Assembly (NCBI RefSeq): GCF_028464065.1 | Contig: NZ_CP116808.1 | Location: forward strand, 3,563,501-3,627,500 | Direction: 5' to 3' | Length of the DNA: 64,000 nt | Source: Saprospira sp. CCB-QB6 | Lineage (GTDB): Bacteria > Bacteroidota > Bacteroidia > Chitinophagales > Saprospiraceae | Shown: one piece after another, positions 53,192 through 60,746 of the stretch | Layout: every line of letters starts with the position of its first letter | How positions within the stretch are numbered: position 1 is the stretch's first letter | The notes under the pieces: model-generated | The model's input: the letters and a program-made list of their open reading frames with translations, nothing else | Told to the model about the DNA's origin: nothing | Database searches by the model: none | Program-made: the position numbers and the translations under genes

Positions 53192-53501
53192 AAACAGCTT
53201 GTGTCATATCTTTAGAAACGGCTTCTCGTTGGATGGTAATCATTGTTTTGGGAGCAATGATGAGCTCAATAGTACTTTCGGTAATATTGGCAATGCTACC
53301 ATGTACGCCACCCATAGTGACTACTTTTTGGCCTTTTTTAAGTGAGCTGAAGAAGCTTTTTTGTTTTTTGCGCTCTTGTTGTTGAGGGCGGATCATCAAG
53401 AAATAGATGATAATGATAGCCCCAAAAAGAAAGAGTAAATTGGTCCAACCCGCAGCGCCAGAATCGGCAGCCTGCCAAAGGAATAAAGAAAACTTTTGCA
53501 T
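53160..53501 (-). CDS. yajC: preprotein translocase subunit YajC
   Basis: A 113-residue SecDF-associated membrane protein. One helix (about 20-37, LLFLFGAIIIIYFLMIRP) is followed by the family block PQQQERKKQKSFFSSLKKGQ and VVTMGGVHGSIANI. Part of the block nusB, OmpA-like, DUF1573, yajC, ybbR, with 20 bp to the DUF1573 gene. Confidence 0.95.
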   Translation of the reverse strand: MQKFSLFLWQAADSGAAGWTNLLFLFGAIIIIYFLMIRPQQQERKKQKSFFSSLKKGQKVVTMGGVHGSIANITESTIELIIAPKTMITIQREAVSKDMTQAVYGDEDAKDAK

Positions 53502-53521
53502 ATTATTAGCTTAATAAAAAA

Positions 53522-53995
53522 TTAGTTAGCCACATTGGCTCGTATTTTTAAAACAGTTTTGTTGGGGATGGTATTGGCGGTAAGATACACATCTTTTTCT
53601 TGGATGCCTTTTTTCCCTGTAGAATTAAATACTACTCGAATTTCGCCAGATTCGCCGGGGGCCAAAGGCTCTTTGGGCCATTGAGGAACGGTACAACCGC
53701 AGTTTCCTCTAGCATTGGTAATATTGAGCGGGGATTTGCCTGTATTCTTAAACTTGAAAAGATGTTCTACAGATTCGCCCTCTTTAATATCGCCAAAATC
53801 AAAGGCCATTTCTTCAAATTCCATTTTGGCGGCCTCATTGGGATCAAGAGGCTTGTCTGCAGAAACGGGATTGTGGTAGAGCTGTGATTTTCCCAATGGT
53901 TTACTGTCCTGCACATCCTGTGCAGAGGGCATATCGGCCGATGGACTTTGGCAGGCGCCTAAAAGGAGCAGCAAGGGAAATAGCAATTTTTTCAT
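53522..53995 (-). CDS. DUF1573 lipoprotein
   Basis: A 157-residue lipoprotein (LLLLGAC, Cys15) with the DUF1573 Ig-like domain (FDFGDIKEGESVEHLFKFKN, NCGCTVPQWPKEPLAPGE). The conserved Cys-Gly-Cys is present. This family is placed next to yajC in many Bacteroidota; function unknown. Confidence 0.9.
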   Translation of the reverse strand: MKKLLFPLLLLLGACQSPSADMPSAQDVQDSKPLGKSQLYHNPVSADKPLDPNEAAKMEFEEMAFDFGDIKEGESVEHLFKFKNTGKSPLNITNARGNCGCTVPQWPKEPLAPGESGEIRVVFNSTGKKGIQEKDVYLTANTIPNKTVLKIRANVAN

Positions 53996-54056
53996 ATTCT
54001 ATCTGTTCTTTAGTACACTGTTTTAGGGGCAATTCTGGAGAACCGCCCCTAAAATT

Positions 54057-55313
54057 TTATTTAAAGAGGATAAATTCTACGCGTCGGTTTTGGGCCCGTC
54101 CTACTTGGGTATCATTAGAGACTAAAGGCTGGGTTTCTCCAAATCCCTTGTGAGAAAGCCGGTTGGCTGAAATTCCTTCTTGGATGAGGAAGTTGTAGCA
54201 AGCCTCTGCACGTTGTCTAGACAAAATGAGGTTGTTACTTGTTCCGCCCAAATTATCGGTATGTCCCTGGATTTTGAGCTGATGCTCGGGATAGCGCTTG
54301 AGCAAGTCGGCCATCTCTTTCAGTATTTCCTTTGAGCTTGGCAACAAAACGGCATTGCCCGTTTCAAAGTGCACCTCTTTCATCGCTCGATCCAAGATGT
54401 CTTGATCTGCTTTTTTGATTTCGGGGCAACCTTGGTTTTCTTTGGGGCCTGCCTCTTCAGGACAGTTATCCTCCTTATCTGGAATTCCGTCGCCATCGCT
54501 ATCTGGACAACCCTTGAACTCGGCTAAACCAGCTTGTTCGGGACAGTCATCTTCTTTGTCTGGAATCCCATCACCATCAGTATCTGGACAGCCATTGAAC
54601 TCGGCCAAGCCTGCAGTTTGTGGACAATCATCCTGCTCATCCAGTACGCCATCTCCATCGCTATCTTTGGGCTTGGGGGGAGGAGGGATTACTTTCTCTT
54701 CTTTTTTGCCCAGTTGGAATACGGCTCCAAGACCTAGCGCAAAATTTGACTTTTGCGTAATCAACGAAGCTCGGTATTCCGCTTGTAGCTCTAGGCTAAT
54801 CTTATCGTTTAAGGGAATCTTGGCCCCCAAACCTAAGGGAATTTGTAGGTCTAGGGGATTGTTTTCTCGCTCTGTCATATAAACAGGGGCAAGTCCCGCT
54901 AAAATATAAGGTTGTACGGCAGCCTCTTCAGAGAGGATATAGCCATTGGCAAACTTATAATGTCCCTGTAAGTCTAAGCCAATACCCAACTCATTAGGGT
55001 GATTGCGTTCTTCGCAAGGCGTTGTGATACACAAAATTCTGCTATCTTCATGATAGGCATCAATAGCGCCCAAACGCAAACCCGCCGATAGGTTAAAAGA
55101 AGAGTTGAGATAGTAGCGATAAGCTAATTCCCCCCCAAAGGTCCAATCTTGAGGAGCCAAAAACCGATCTGTCCGCATTTTATGCGACTCATCTAAAGAG
55201 ACATAATCATGGGCCAATAGTTTGGCCGAAATAGCATGCGGCTGTTCCGCAGATTGGGCAGAAAGCCCAGCGCTAGCCAAAAGTCCAAAAAATAAAACAG
55301 CGATTTTTTTCAT
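54057..55313 (-). CDS. OmpA-family protein with thrombospondin type 3 repeats
   Basis: About 418 residues from ATG 55313 (signal peptide MKKIAVLFFGLLASAGLSAQ). An 8-strand-type outer-membrane barrel (to about 205) is followed by three DSDGDGxxDxxDxCP calcium-binding thrombospondin type 3 repeats (about 218-300), then the OmpA peptidoglycan-binding domain (about 310-418; IQGHTDNLGGTSNNLILSRQ). It ties the outer membrane to the cell wall. Its insertion between nusB and the DUF1573 gene is a local variation. Confidence 0.92.
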   Translation of the reverse strand: MKKIAVLFFGLLASAGLSAQSAEQPHAISAKLLAHDYVSLDESHKMRTDRFLAPQDWTFGGELAYRYYLNSSFNLSAGLRLGAIDAYHEDSRILCITTPCEERNHPNELGIGLDLQGHYKFANGYILSEEAAVQPYILAGLAPVYMTERENNPLDLQIPLGLGAKIPLNDKISLELQAEYRASLITQKSNFALGLGAVFQLGKKEEKVIPPPPKPKDSDGDGVLDEQDDCPQTAGLAEFNGCPDTDGDGIPDKEDDCPEQAGLAEFKGCPDSDGDGIPDKEDNCPEEAGPKENQGCPEIKKADQDILDRAMKEVHFETGNAVLLPSSKEILKEMADLLKRYPEHQLKIQGHTDNLGGTSNNLILSRQRAEACYNFLIQEGISANRLSHKGFGETQPLVSNDTQVGRAQNRRVEFILFK

Positions 55314-55332
55314 AAGGGGGGAGTTCATTTAT

Positions 55333-56268
55333 TTACTGATCCAAAAGACCTCGACCTTCCTTATTGATGCGCCCTTCTTTCTGTAGTTCCTGCATCAAAC
55401 GATCAAGGATCCCGTTAATAAAGCGTTTACTTTTGTCAGTACTATAAGTTTTGGCCAAATTAACATATTCGTTAATAGTCACCTTAGTCGGAATAGTTGG
55501 AAAGTAAAGGAATTCACAGAGGCCCATTTTCATCAAGGTCATGTCAATAACTGCAACCCGATCTTCCTGCCAGTTGTTCAAACGCCCAGCAATCAATTCT
55601 GTCAAATGCTCTTCTTTGCGCAAAACCAAGTAAAGCAGTTCCTTGCCCAAATCCTCTACAAATTCAGGGTTGGGCTTCTGGCTCAAGAAAAACTCCTTAT
55701 CATCGGGCAAAGAGCGCAAAGAGCGTTTAATTGCGCCATAAATAAGTGATTCATCGTCTGGCCAGGTCGGAAAATAATCAGTCATTTGCTCCATAAATAC
55801 CTCATCCTCACGCATGCACATATACAAACGAACCAAGGCGTACTGATGCTCTCGAATAGGGGTGTTCTCCATTTCGCGATACCCCTCATAATACTCTTCT
55901 GCAGTAAATTTCTTAAACAGACGACGAACCGTGTCTTGATCTACCATCTGCAAAATCCCCTCTTTTTTAATCAGCTTCTGAAAAGCTTCATTTTCTCTAA
56001 TCGCAGCAACGACCGGATTCTCATATAATTTTCTCGAAGCCTTTTTGTCCATTTCTGTAGGGACAAATTTGTTGCTCTTGATCTCATAGTCCTTACGGCT
56101 AAAAAAAGCAATCTGCGTAATATAATGCACGCTGAGCAAATACAGCCGATAACTCTCCTGTACGGCTTTCAAATAATTGCGCTCGGCAACTGCTGTGTTG
56201 TCTTCTTTTACAGACTGCGCATAAAGGGTCTGCAAAACCTTAATCCGGATGTTGTTTCTACTTAGCAT
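55333..56268 (-). CDS. nusB: transcription antitermination protein NusB
   Basis: A 311-residue protein, twice the length of E. coli NusB, which is typical of Bacteroidota. The NusB fold lies in the C-terminal half (RVAVIDMTLMKMGLCEFLYF, TKVTINEYVNLAKTYSTDKSKRFINGILDRL), with an N-terminal extension beginning MLSRNNIRIKVLQTLYAQ. It binds boxA RNA with NusE for rRNA antitermination. First gene of its block. Confidence 0.93.
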   Translation of the reverse strand: MLSRNNIRIKVLQTLYAQSVKEDNTAVAERNYLKAVQESYRLYLLSVHYITQIAFFSRKDYEIKSNKFVPTEMDKKASRKLYENPVVAAIRENEAFQKLIKKEGILQMVDQDTVRRLFKKFTAEEYYEGYREMENTPIREHQYALVRLYMCMREDEVFMEQMTDYFPTWPDDESLIYGAIKRSLRSLPDDKEFFLSQKPNPEFVEDLGKELLYLVLRKEEHLTELIAGRLNNWQEDRVAVIDMTLMKMGLCEFLYFPTIPTKVTINEYVNLAKTYSTDKSKRFINGILDRLMQELQKEGRINKEGRGLLDQ

Positions 56269-56407
56269 TATTGTGTTTTGCCAAAGATGATGGTAAGAAC
56301 TTTAAACGAAAAGCCCTGCCTGAAGTCAGCGCTTCCTAATTTTTGCGCTAAGGTACAAAATCTATCTAAAAGAAGAGGGGATTTTAAAGGCTAGCTGGCA
56401 GCAGGCC

Positions 56408-56446
56408 CAAAAAAAAGGTGCTAAGCAATCTTTGCTTAACACCTTA
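56408..56446 (-). terminator. terminator-like hairpin upstream of nusB
   Basis: AAGGTGCTAAGCA pairs with TGCTTAACACCTT (one mismatch); the A-run on + becomes a T-run on the minus strand. It acts as a second stop for transcription coming from the YceI gene. Confidence 0.7.
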
Positions 56447-56564
56447 GACCTAACTTAACTAACTTTGTAAGAACTTTTTTAGAGGGCCTTTTAGCTCCCT
56501 ACTTTCTTTATGACCAAAAGCTCCTTTTTGTTACCCTTTAAAGGGAACTTTTTTTGAAAAAAAA

Positions 56565-56599
56565 TAAAAAAAGCCGCTAAGTAAATCTACTTAGCGGCT
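56565..56599 (-). terminator. terminator of the YceI-like gene
   Basis: GCCGCTAAGTA (56573-56583) pairs with TACTTAGCGGC (56588-56598), followed by a T-run on the minus strand. Together with the hairpin at 56408 it fills the 358 bp gap 56269-56626. Confidence 0.9.
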
Positions 56600-56626
56600 C
56601 AATTATCTCAAAGTCAATACTTTAGC

Positions 56627-57277
56627 TTATTTTGCAGCCAAAGTAACTTTTAGACCCATCTCATCATTGATGAGGTTATCTTCCATACCAGAGTAGTCAA
56701 TACCCCAAACAGAACGCTTGATTGTAAACTGAGGAGTAGTAGCCTGTACTGCGCCATCTGTAATGTTTACATTAGCAGGAATAGTTACGCTTTTCTCAAT
56801 GTCACGCATTTTTAGGTTACCCTCAATACGGTGAGTTACGCCTTCTTCTCCTTCTGCTGCAGAAACTGAAGTGATCGTGAAAGTAGCTGTAGGAAATTTC
56901 TCTACTTCAAAGAAATCATTATTCTTCAAGTGACCTTCCAATTTAGCTTTTCCACTCTCTTCGTCCAAGTCCAAAACATTGATGCTGGCCATGTCCAAAA
57001 CAAATGTACCCCCAACAAGCTGACCGTCTTTTACTTGCAATTCTCCTGACTGCAATTTCATGTCACCATTGTGGCTACCAGATACTTTGCTACCTACCCA
57101 CTCTACTTTAGAGCTCGCTACATCTACAGCCAAAGTCTTGGCCTCAGCAGCTTTCTCTGCATCTACATTCTTAGCTTCTTGAGCATCTACTTTTTCCCCT
57201 TTAGGAGCCTCGCTACAAGAAGCTGCAAAAAAACCAAGGGCCATCATAAAAAATAAGCTGCGAAATAGTGTTTTCAT
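56627..57277 (-). CDS. YceI-family lipoprotein
   Basis: A 216-residue lipoprotein (LGFFAASC, Cys about 21) with an acidic Ala/Lys/Glu linker and a YceI lipocalin-like barrel (about 50-216; VEWVGSKVSGSHNGDMKL, LKNNDFFEVEKFPTATFTI, DNLINDEMGLKVTL). YceI-type barrels bind isoprenoid-like lipids. Codon use looks optimised, suggesting good expression. Monocistronic. Confidence 0.92.
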   Translation of the reverse strand: MKTLFRSLFFMMALGFFAASCSEAPKGEKVDAQEAKNVDAEKAAEAKTLAVDVASSKVEWVGSKVSGSHNGDMKLQSGELQVKDGQLVGGTFVLDMASINVLDLDEESGKAKLEGHLKNNDFFEVEKFPTATFTITSVSAAEGEEGVTHRIEGNLKMRDIEKSVTIPANVNITDGAVQATTPQFTIKRSVWGIDYSGMEDNLINDEMGLKVTLAAK

Positions 57278-57490
57278 AAGTCTTTTTAAATTTGAATATG
57301 TACTGCTAGAATTAACGTTTTAGACAAACAATAGCAAGACCAAAAGGTTTTAGGCCGCTGCATTTATTTCCTTGCCTATTGCAAATATAGGGATTGTTTT
57401 TAGAATAGATGTATATACATCAATTTTTTTAAAAAAAATTTTCAAGGCCACTCCAAAAGGAGAGGAGCTGCCGCATTTTATTCCTTTTTT

Positions 57491-57605
57491 GGGGCTGCCC
57501 CGCCCTGCGGGCGGGTCGGGCTGTGCGGGGGCTCGCTGCTCGCTCGGCCCTTCAGCGCTAGGCGCTTCGGTCTGGCCTGCGGCCACCCCCTACCATCCCT
57601 CAGCC
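57491..57605 (-). repeat. multi-stem repeat copy 21 (type B)
   Basis: P2 is TGGCC-GCA-GGCCA and P3 is AGCGC-CTA-GCGCT. Exception to the usual rule: the GGCC end, not the GGGGC end, lies nearer to a gene (11 bp from 57616). The other side faces the YceI start 213 bp away; 57278-57490 holds no gene. Confidence 0.9.
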
Positions 57606-57615
57606 AAGGCCCGCG

Positions 57616-58311
57616 CTAATCTTCTTTCTTGGCTCTACGCTTCTCTTCCCGTATAAATGAACTCTCATAGGTGCAGTAACGGTCATATTTAGCCTGATTG
57701 ACGCCCTGCCAAATATCTTTGCCCACCTGCCCCATTTTGAGCATCTGCTCATATAAACGGTTGCCCAAAATTACGCGGTTCTCTACAGAAATATCTCGGT
57801 CCGATACCCGATCGGCTTTTATATGTAGGGCCAACTCAAAAGCCTGATTGGCCCGATGCAGCTCATCGAGCTGCGGCTGATTTAGGCCCACATCTTCTAA
57901 ATGGGCCAGACTCTGCTGCCCCACCCGAATGACTCTTTTGGCACATAAATATAATTTGGGATCACTCATATCACTTAACTTGCTGGTCCCAAACTTACGG
58001 TAACGGCCCGATTTGCTATGGTACTTTTGGCCCACTCGATTCATAATCCCCCGAATCAAACGGCGCACTTCTGCTGCAGCATCTTGCTTCTTTTCTGTGG
58101 CCACCATTTGCTCGCCCATCAACTCCTCATCTGTGGGAATATCAGAAAAGTCTTTGATCAATTCCTCAAAGGCCGCTATATGCCCCGATAAAATCCCATA
58201 CTGGGCAAATTCTTTTTGGTCCTCCTTGAGTTGAAGTAAGAGCTCCATGGCCTGCTCAAATAATTGAGCATCCGAATAATTATAGGCTCTAAAAACAGAT
58301 TGTTTTTTCAT
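57616..58311 (-). CDS. hypothetical helical protein
   Basis: A 231-residue soluble, helix-rich and charged protein with no signal peptide. It begins MKKQSVFRAYNYSDAQLFEQAMELLLQ and has a basic central part (RRLIRGIMNRVGQKYHSKSGRYRKFGTSK). No family or motif is recognised. It stands alone, boxed between multi-stem repeats 21 and 22. Confidence 0.65.
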   Translation of the reverse strand: MKKQSVFRAYNYSDAQLFEQAMELLLQLKEDQKEFAQYGILSGHIAAFEELIKDFSDIPTDEELMGEQMVATEKKQDAAAEVRRLIRGIMNRVGQKYHSKSGRYRKFGTSKLSDMSDPKLYLCAKRVIRVGQQSLAHLEDVGLNQPQLDELHRANQAFELALHIKADRVSDRDISVENRVILGNRLYEQMLKMGQVGKDIWQGVNQAKYDRYCTYESSFIREEKRRAKKED

Positions 58312-58467
58312 CGCTTTTTTGTTTAAAGGCCTAAATATAAAAGTTTTAAATAAATTGTAGAAATTGGTCCGTTGGAAATATCTTGTTTGATGGTTTTTTG
58401 CCCCAAAACTGCCTTGACTAGCCTGAAATTTTTATCAAAGAATGGCCGAAGCGCAGGATTTCCATTC

Positions 58468-58587
58468 GGCCCAGCGCTGCGCAGCGGTGGCGCAAAGCGC
58501 CAGACCAAAGCCCGTAGGGCTGCAGGGCCGAGCGAATAGCGAGCCGCGAAGCATAGCGCCGCAAGGCGAAGCCGCAGCGGAGGCCCC
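58468..58587 (+). repeat. multi-stem repeat copy 22 (type C)
   Basis: Ends GGCC/GGCC. P2 is TGGCGC-AAA-GCGCCA and P3 is AGCCC-GTA-GGGCT. GGCCCC end 74 bp before the next gene. Fills most of the 349 bp gap 58312-58660. Confidence 0.88.
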
Positions 58588-58660
58588 AAATTATCCTGAT
58601 TTACTTCCTAATGATTAGACAATTTGCTTTTTTGAGCCCTAAACCTTCAGAAACGTACCC

Positions 58661-59650
58661 ATGAATAAATTACTTTTGCCCCTGCTGCTCTGTTTTTCTT
58701 TCCTTGCAGCCGCCCAAGAAACTGACCATTTAGCAAGCGCTGTATTATTGAAGAATAGTCTGCGGCTAAATGCATATTGTTCGACTCTTTTGGAGCAGGA
58801 TACAGCGGCCCATCAGGCTTTGAAACTAGAACTGCTAGACTACTTGGGGGATACTACTAAACAGTATGTTTTGTATCGGAATAGGGAGGGGCAGAGCAAA
58901 TATTTTGTGCAAACAGAAAGGCAGCTTGTGGCCATTTACCTCCTTTCGGTACTTCATCGTCAAAATGATACCTTTGCTGATGAATTAAGTATTTATGACT
59001 ATAGAAATAAGCAGGAGTTAAGGACCAATACTCCCGCTTTTGAGCTTCTTGTAGAGGAGATGAAAGCTTGGGCCAAGGGCGAACAGAAGCAGTTTCCCCT
59101 AGAGGAAGGAGAGTTGTATTGGGGGCTTGACAGCTGTCCCTGCAGGAATCTTCGAGATATACAAGCAAAAGAAGACTACCACTTAGATAGCTTGATCTTA
59201 TTGAAGGAGTATAATCGGCTATATACGCTTACTGCCTGTGATACAGCCGCCCATCAGGCCTTGAAACTGCAGCTACTGCAGCACTTAGGCGATACCGCAA
59301 GGCAGATCTCTTTTTTGCATTATGAAAATAGCAAGGATAAATCCTTTGTAGAGCTCAATACAATTACTGTTCGCAAGAAAATAGAAAGGCAGCTAGCCGC
59401 TATGTATATTCTTTCGGCCCTTCATTATCGAACGAATAGATTTAGTCGTCAATTTTGTATTTATGATGATAAAAATAAGCGAGAACTGAAGCCTGGCGAT
59501 TCCGCTTTTGAGCTTCTTGTAGAGGAGATGAAGGCCTGGGCCAAGGACGAGCAGAAGCAGTTTCCCCTAGAAAAAAGAGGACTTTCTTGGGGCCGGCCAG
59601 AGATGAGCTCTGAAGAGGTATTGAAGGCACTTAGAGGAGGAGGAGAATAA
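58661..59650 (+). CDS. secreted protein with an internal tandem duplication
   Basis: A 329-residue protein with signal peptide MNKLLLPLLLCFSFLAAAQ. Residues about 30-165 and 185-320 repeat each other: DTAAHQALKL, then a cell of ERQLxAxYxLSxLH, then xAFELLVEEMKAWAK and EQKQFPLE. The nucleotide sequences of the two FELLVEEMKAWAK parts are almost the same, so the duplication is young. Helical, no recognised family. A block of REP hairpins and a transposase follow. Confidence 0.75.
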   Translation: MNKLLLPLLLCFSFLAAAQETDHLASAVLLKNSLRLNAYCSTLLEQDTAAHQALKLELLDYLGDTTKQYVLYRNREGQSKYFVQTERQLVAIYLLSVLHRQNDTFADELSIYDYRNKQELRTNTPAFELLVEEMKAWAKGEQKQFPLEEGELYWGLDSCPCRNLRDIQAKEDYHLDSLILLKEYNRLYTLTACDTAAHQALKLQLLQHLGDTARQISFLHYENSKDKSFVELNTITVRKKIERQLAAMYILSALHYRTNRFSRQFCIYDDKNKRELKPGDSAFELLVEEMKAWAKDEQKQFPLEKRGLSWGRPEMSSEEVLKALRGGGE

Positions 59651-59652
59651 CA

Positions 59653-60020
59653 GGTTTTAGCACTTAATTTTACTGCTAGCCAATCATTATCTAGGGCCAT
59701 GGGCTAAAGCCCATGGTTGCGAGTCTATGCAAACTAGCGGGCTGAAGCCCTTGTTTGCAGCTAGGGGTTCATTTTCTTGCTTAGCGAATAGCCTCAGGGC
59801 AAAAAAGCGAACAAGGACTTTAGTCCGTCGGTTCGCTCAGTCAACAACCCTGGGCTTCAGCCCAGGACAGTAAGGATAGACGTTGTTTTTAGCACTTAAT
59901 TTTACTGCTAGCTAATCATTGTCTAGAGGCTTGGCCCTAAACTGTCTAGGGCCATGGGCTAAAGCCCATGGTTGCGAGTCTATGCAAACTAGCGGGCTGA
60001 AGCCCAGGGCAGTAAGGATA
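59653..60020. repeat. REP-like hairpin block upstream of the transposase
   Basis: Two units of CCATGGGCTAAAGCCCATGG (59697-59716 and 59952-59971), each followed by TTGCGAGTCTATGCAAAC and a GGGCTGAAGCCC hairpin (59739-59750 and 59994-60005). Between them lie a GGACTTTAGTCC hairpin (about 59816-59827) and CCTGGGCTTCAGCCCAGG. The lead-in TTTTAGCACTTAATTTTACT also repeats (about 59653 and 59889), so the block is duplicated. No gene between 59651 and 60106. Confidence 0.85.
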
Positions 60021-60106
60021 GAAAAAAAGCTGTCAACTTTTATATTTACGTTTTTTACTGCTTACTTTTGTATCCGTATGAGTTGCTGATTAAAAGAAAT
60101 CCTGAA

Positions 60107-60478
60107 ATGTATAAAAATGCGGTATATATCCATATGGTCTGGCCAACCTATAAAAGGTTAGAGTTTTTGAATGAAGAAGCGTTGCCGATTTGTTTAAATG
60201 CGCTAAAATTGATTGCTAAAGAAAAAAATATTCGGCTATTAGAGGTGAATGGTTCTATAGATCATATTCATTGTCTTTTTGCACTAGGCCCTCAAGATTC
60301 ATTAGCAAAAATTGCTTTTTGGCTAAAAGGTCGATCGTCTAGAATCTTAAACCAAATGTATTATGAAGAAGGTGAATTTAAGTGGGCTAGAAACTACTAT
60401 GCACGTTCCGTTAGTTTTTCAGAACTAAGTACCGTTCAAGAGTACATACGAAATCAAGCATTAAATCATAAATTATAG
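60107..60478 (+). CDS. REP-associated / IS200-type Y1 transposase
   Basis: About 123 residues from the ATG at 60107 (MYKNAVYIHMVWPTYKR); an in-frame TTG at 60068 gives 13 more residues that do not look like the family. HUH motif is H-I-H in SIDHIHCLF (about residues 53-55) and the catalytic Tyr is in VQEYIRNQ (about 113). This class nicks single-stranded DNA at hairpins. REP hairpin units flank it on both sides, typical of a RAYT rather than a free IS200; no TnpB is present. It is moderately AT-rich relative to neighbours. Confidence 0.9.
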   Translation: MYKNAVYIHMVWPTYKRLEFLNEEALPICLNALKLIAKEKNIRLLEVNGSIDHIHCLFALGPQDSLAKIAFWLKGRSSRILNQMYYEEGEFKWARNYYARSVSFSELSTVQEYIRNQALNHKL

Positions 60479-60517
60479 TGCTACATATACTATTACATAA
60501 CAGATTCTATCTTACCT

Positions 60518-60573
60518 CCATGGGCTAATAAAGCCCATGCTTGCAGGTCTATGCAAAGAGCGGGCTAAAGCCC
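60518..60573. repeat. REP-like hairpin unit downstream of the transposase
   Basis: CATGGGCTAATAAAGCCCATG (60519-60539 region), spacer TTGCAGGTCTATGCAAAG and GGGCTAAAGCCC (60562-60573), followed by TTGTTTGC. Third copy of the unit seen at 59697 and 59952. Confidence 0.85.
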
Positions 60574-60615
60574 TTGTTTGCTATTGAGGCTTGGGTTCAT
60601 TTCTAGACCTAATAA

Positions 60616-60645
60616 AATGGGCTGAAGGTTTTAATCTTCAGCCCA
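60616..60645. repeat. single GGTTTTAATC hairpin
   Basis: GGGCTGAAGG pairs with a CTTCAGCCC arm around a TTTTAA core. It belongs to the same GGTTTCAACC-type family found in arrays elsewhere, here as a single copy. Confidence 0.7.
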
Positions 60646-60718
60646 TAATTATAAACAACCCAAGGCCCCAATTTCTCCCCAAAATTCATCTCCTCTTTTA
60701 AAGCCGCTCATAAAACTG

Positions 60719-60726
60719 TACTTTTG
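60719..60726 (+). promoter_or_regulatory. -7 box of the carboxypeptidase gene
   Basis: TACTTTTG exactly matches TAnnTTTG, 21 bp before the start codon. Confidence 0.5.
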
Positions 60727-60746
60727 TTGCAAAATTTACAAGAACT

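Noticed and set aside
60068-60106. TTG start of the Y1 transposase
   Set aside because: The 13 extra residues do not resemble the family, whereas the ATG at 60107 starts right before the first conserved strand.
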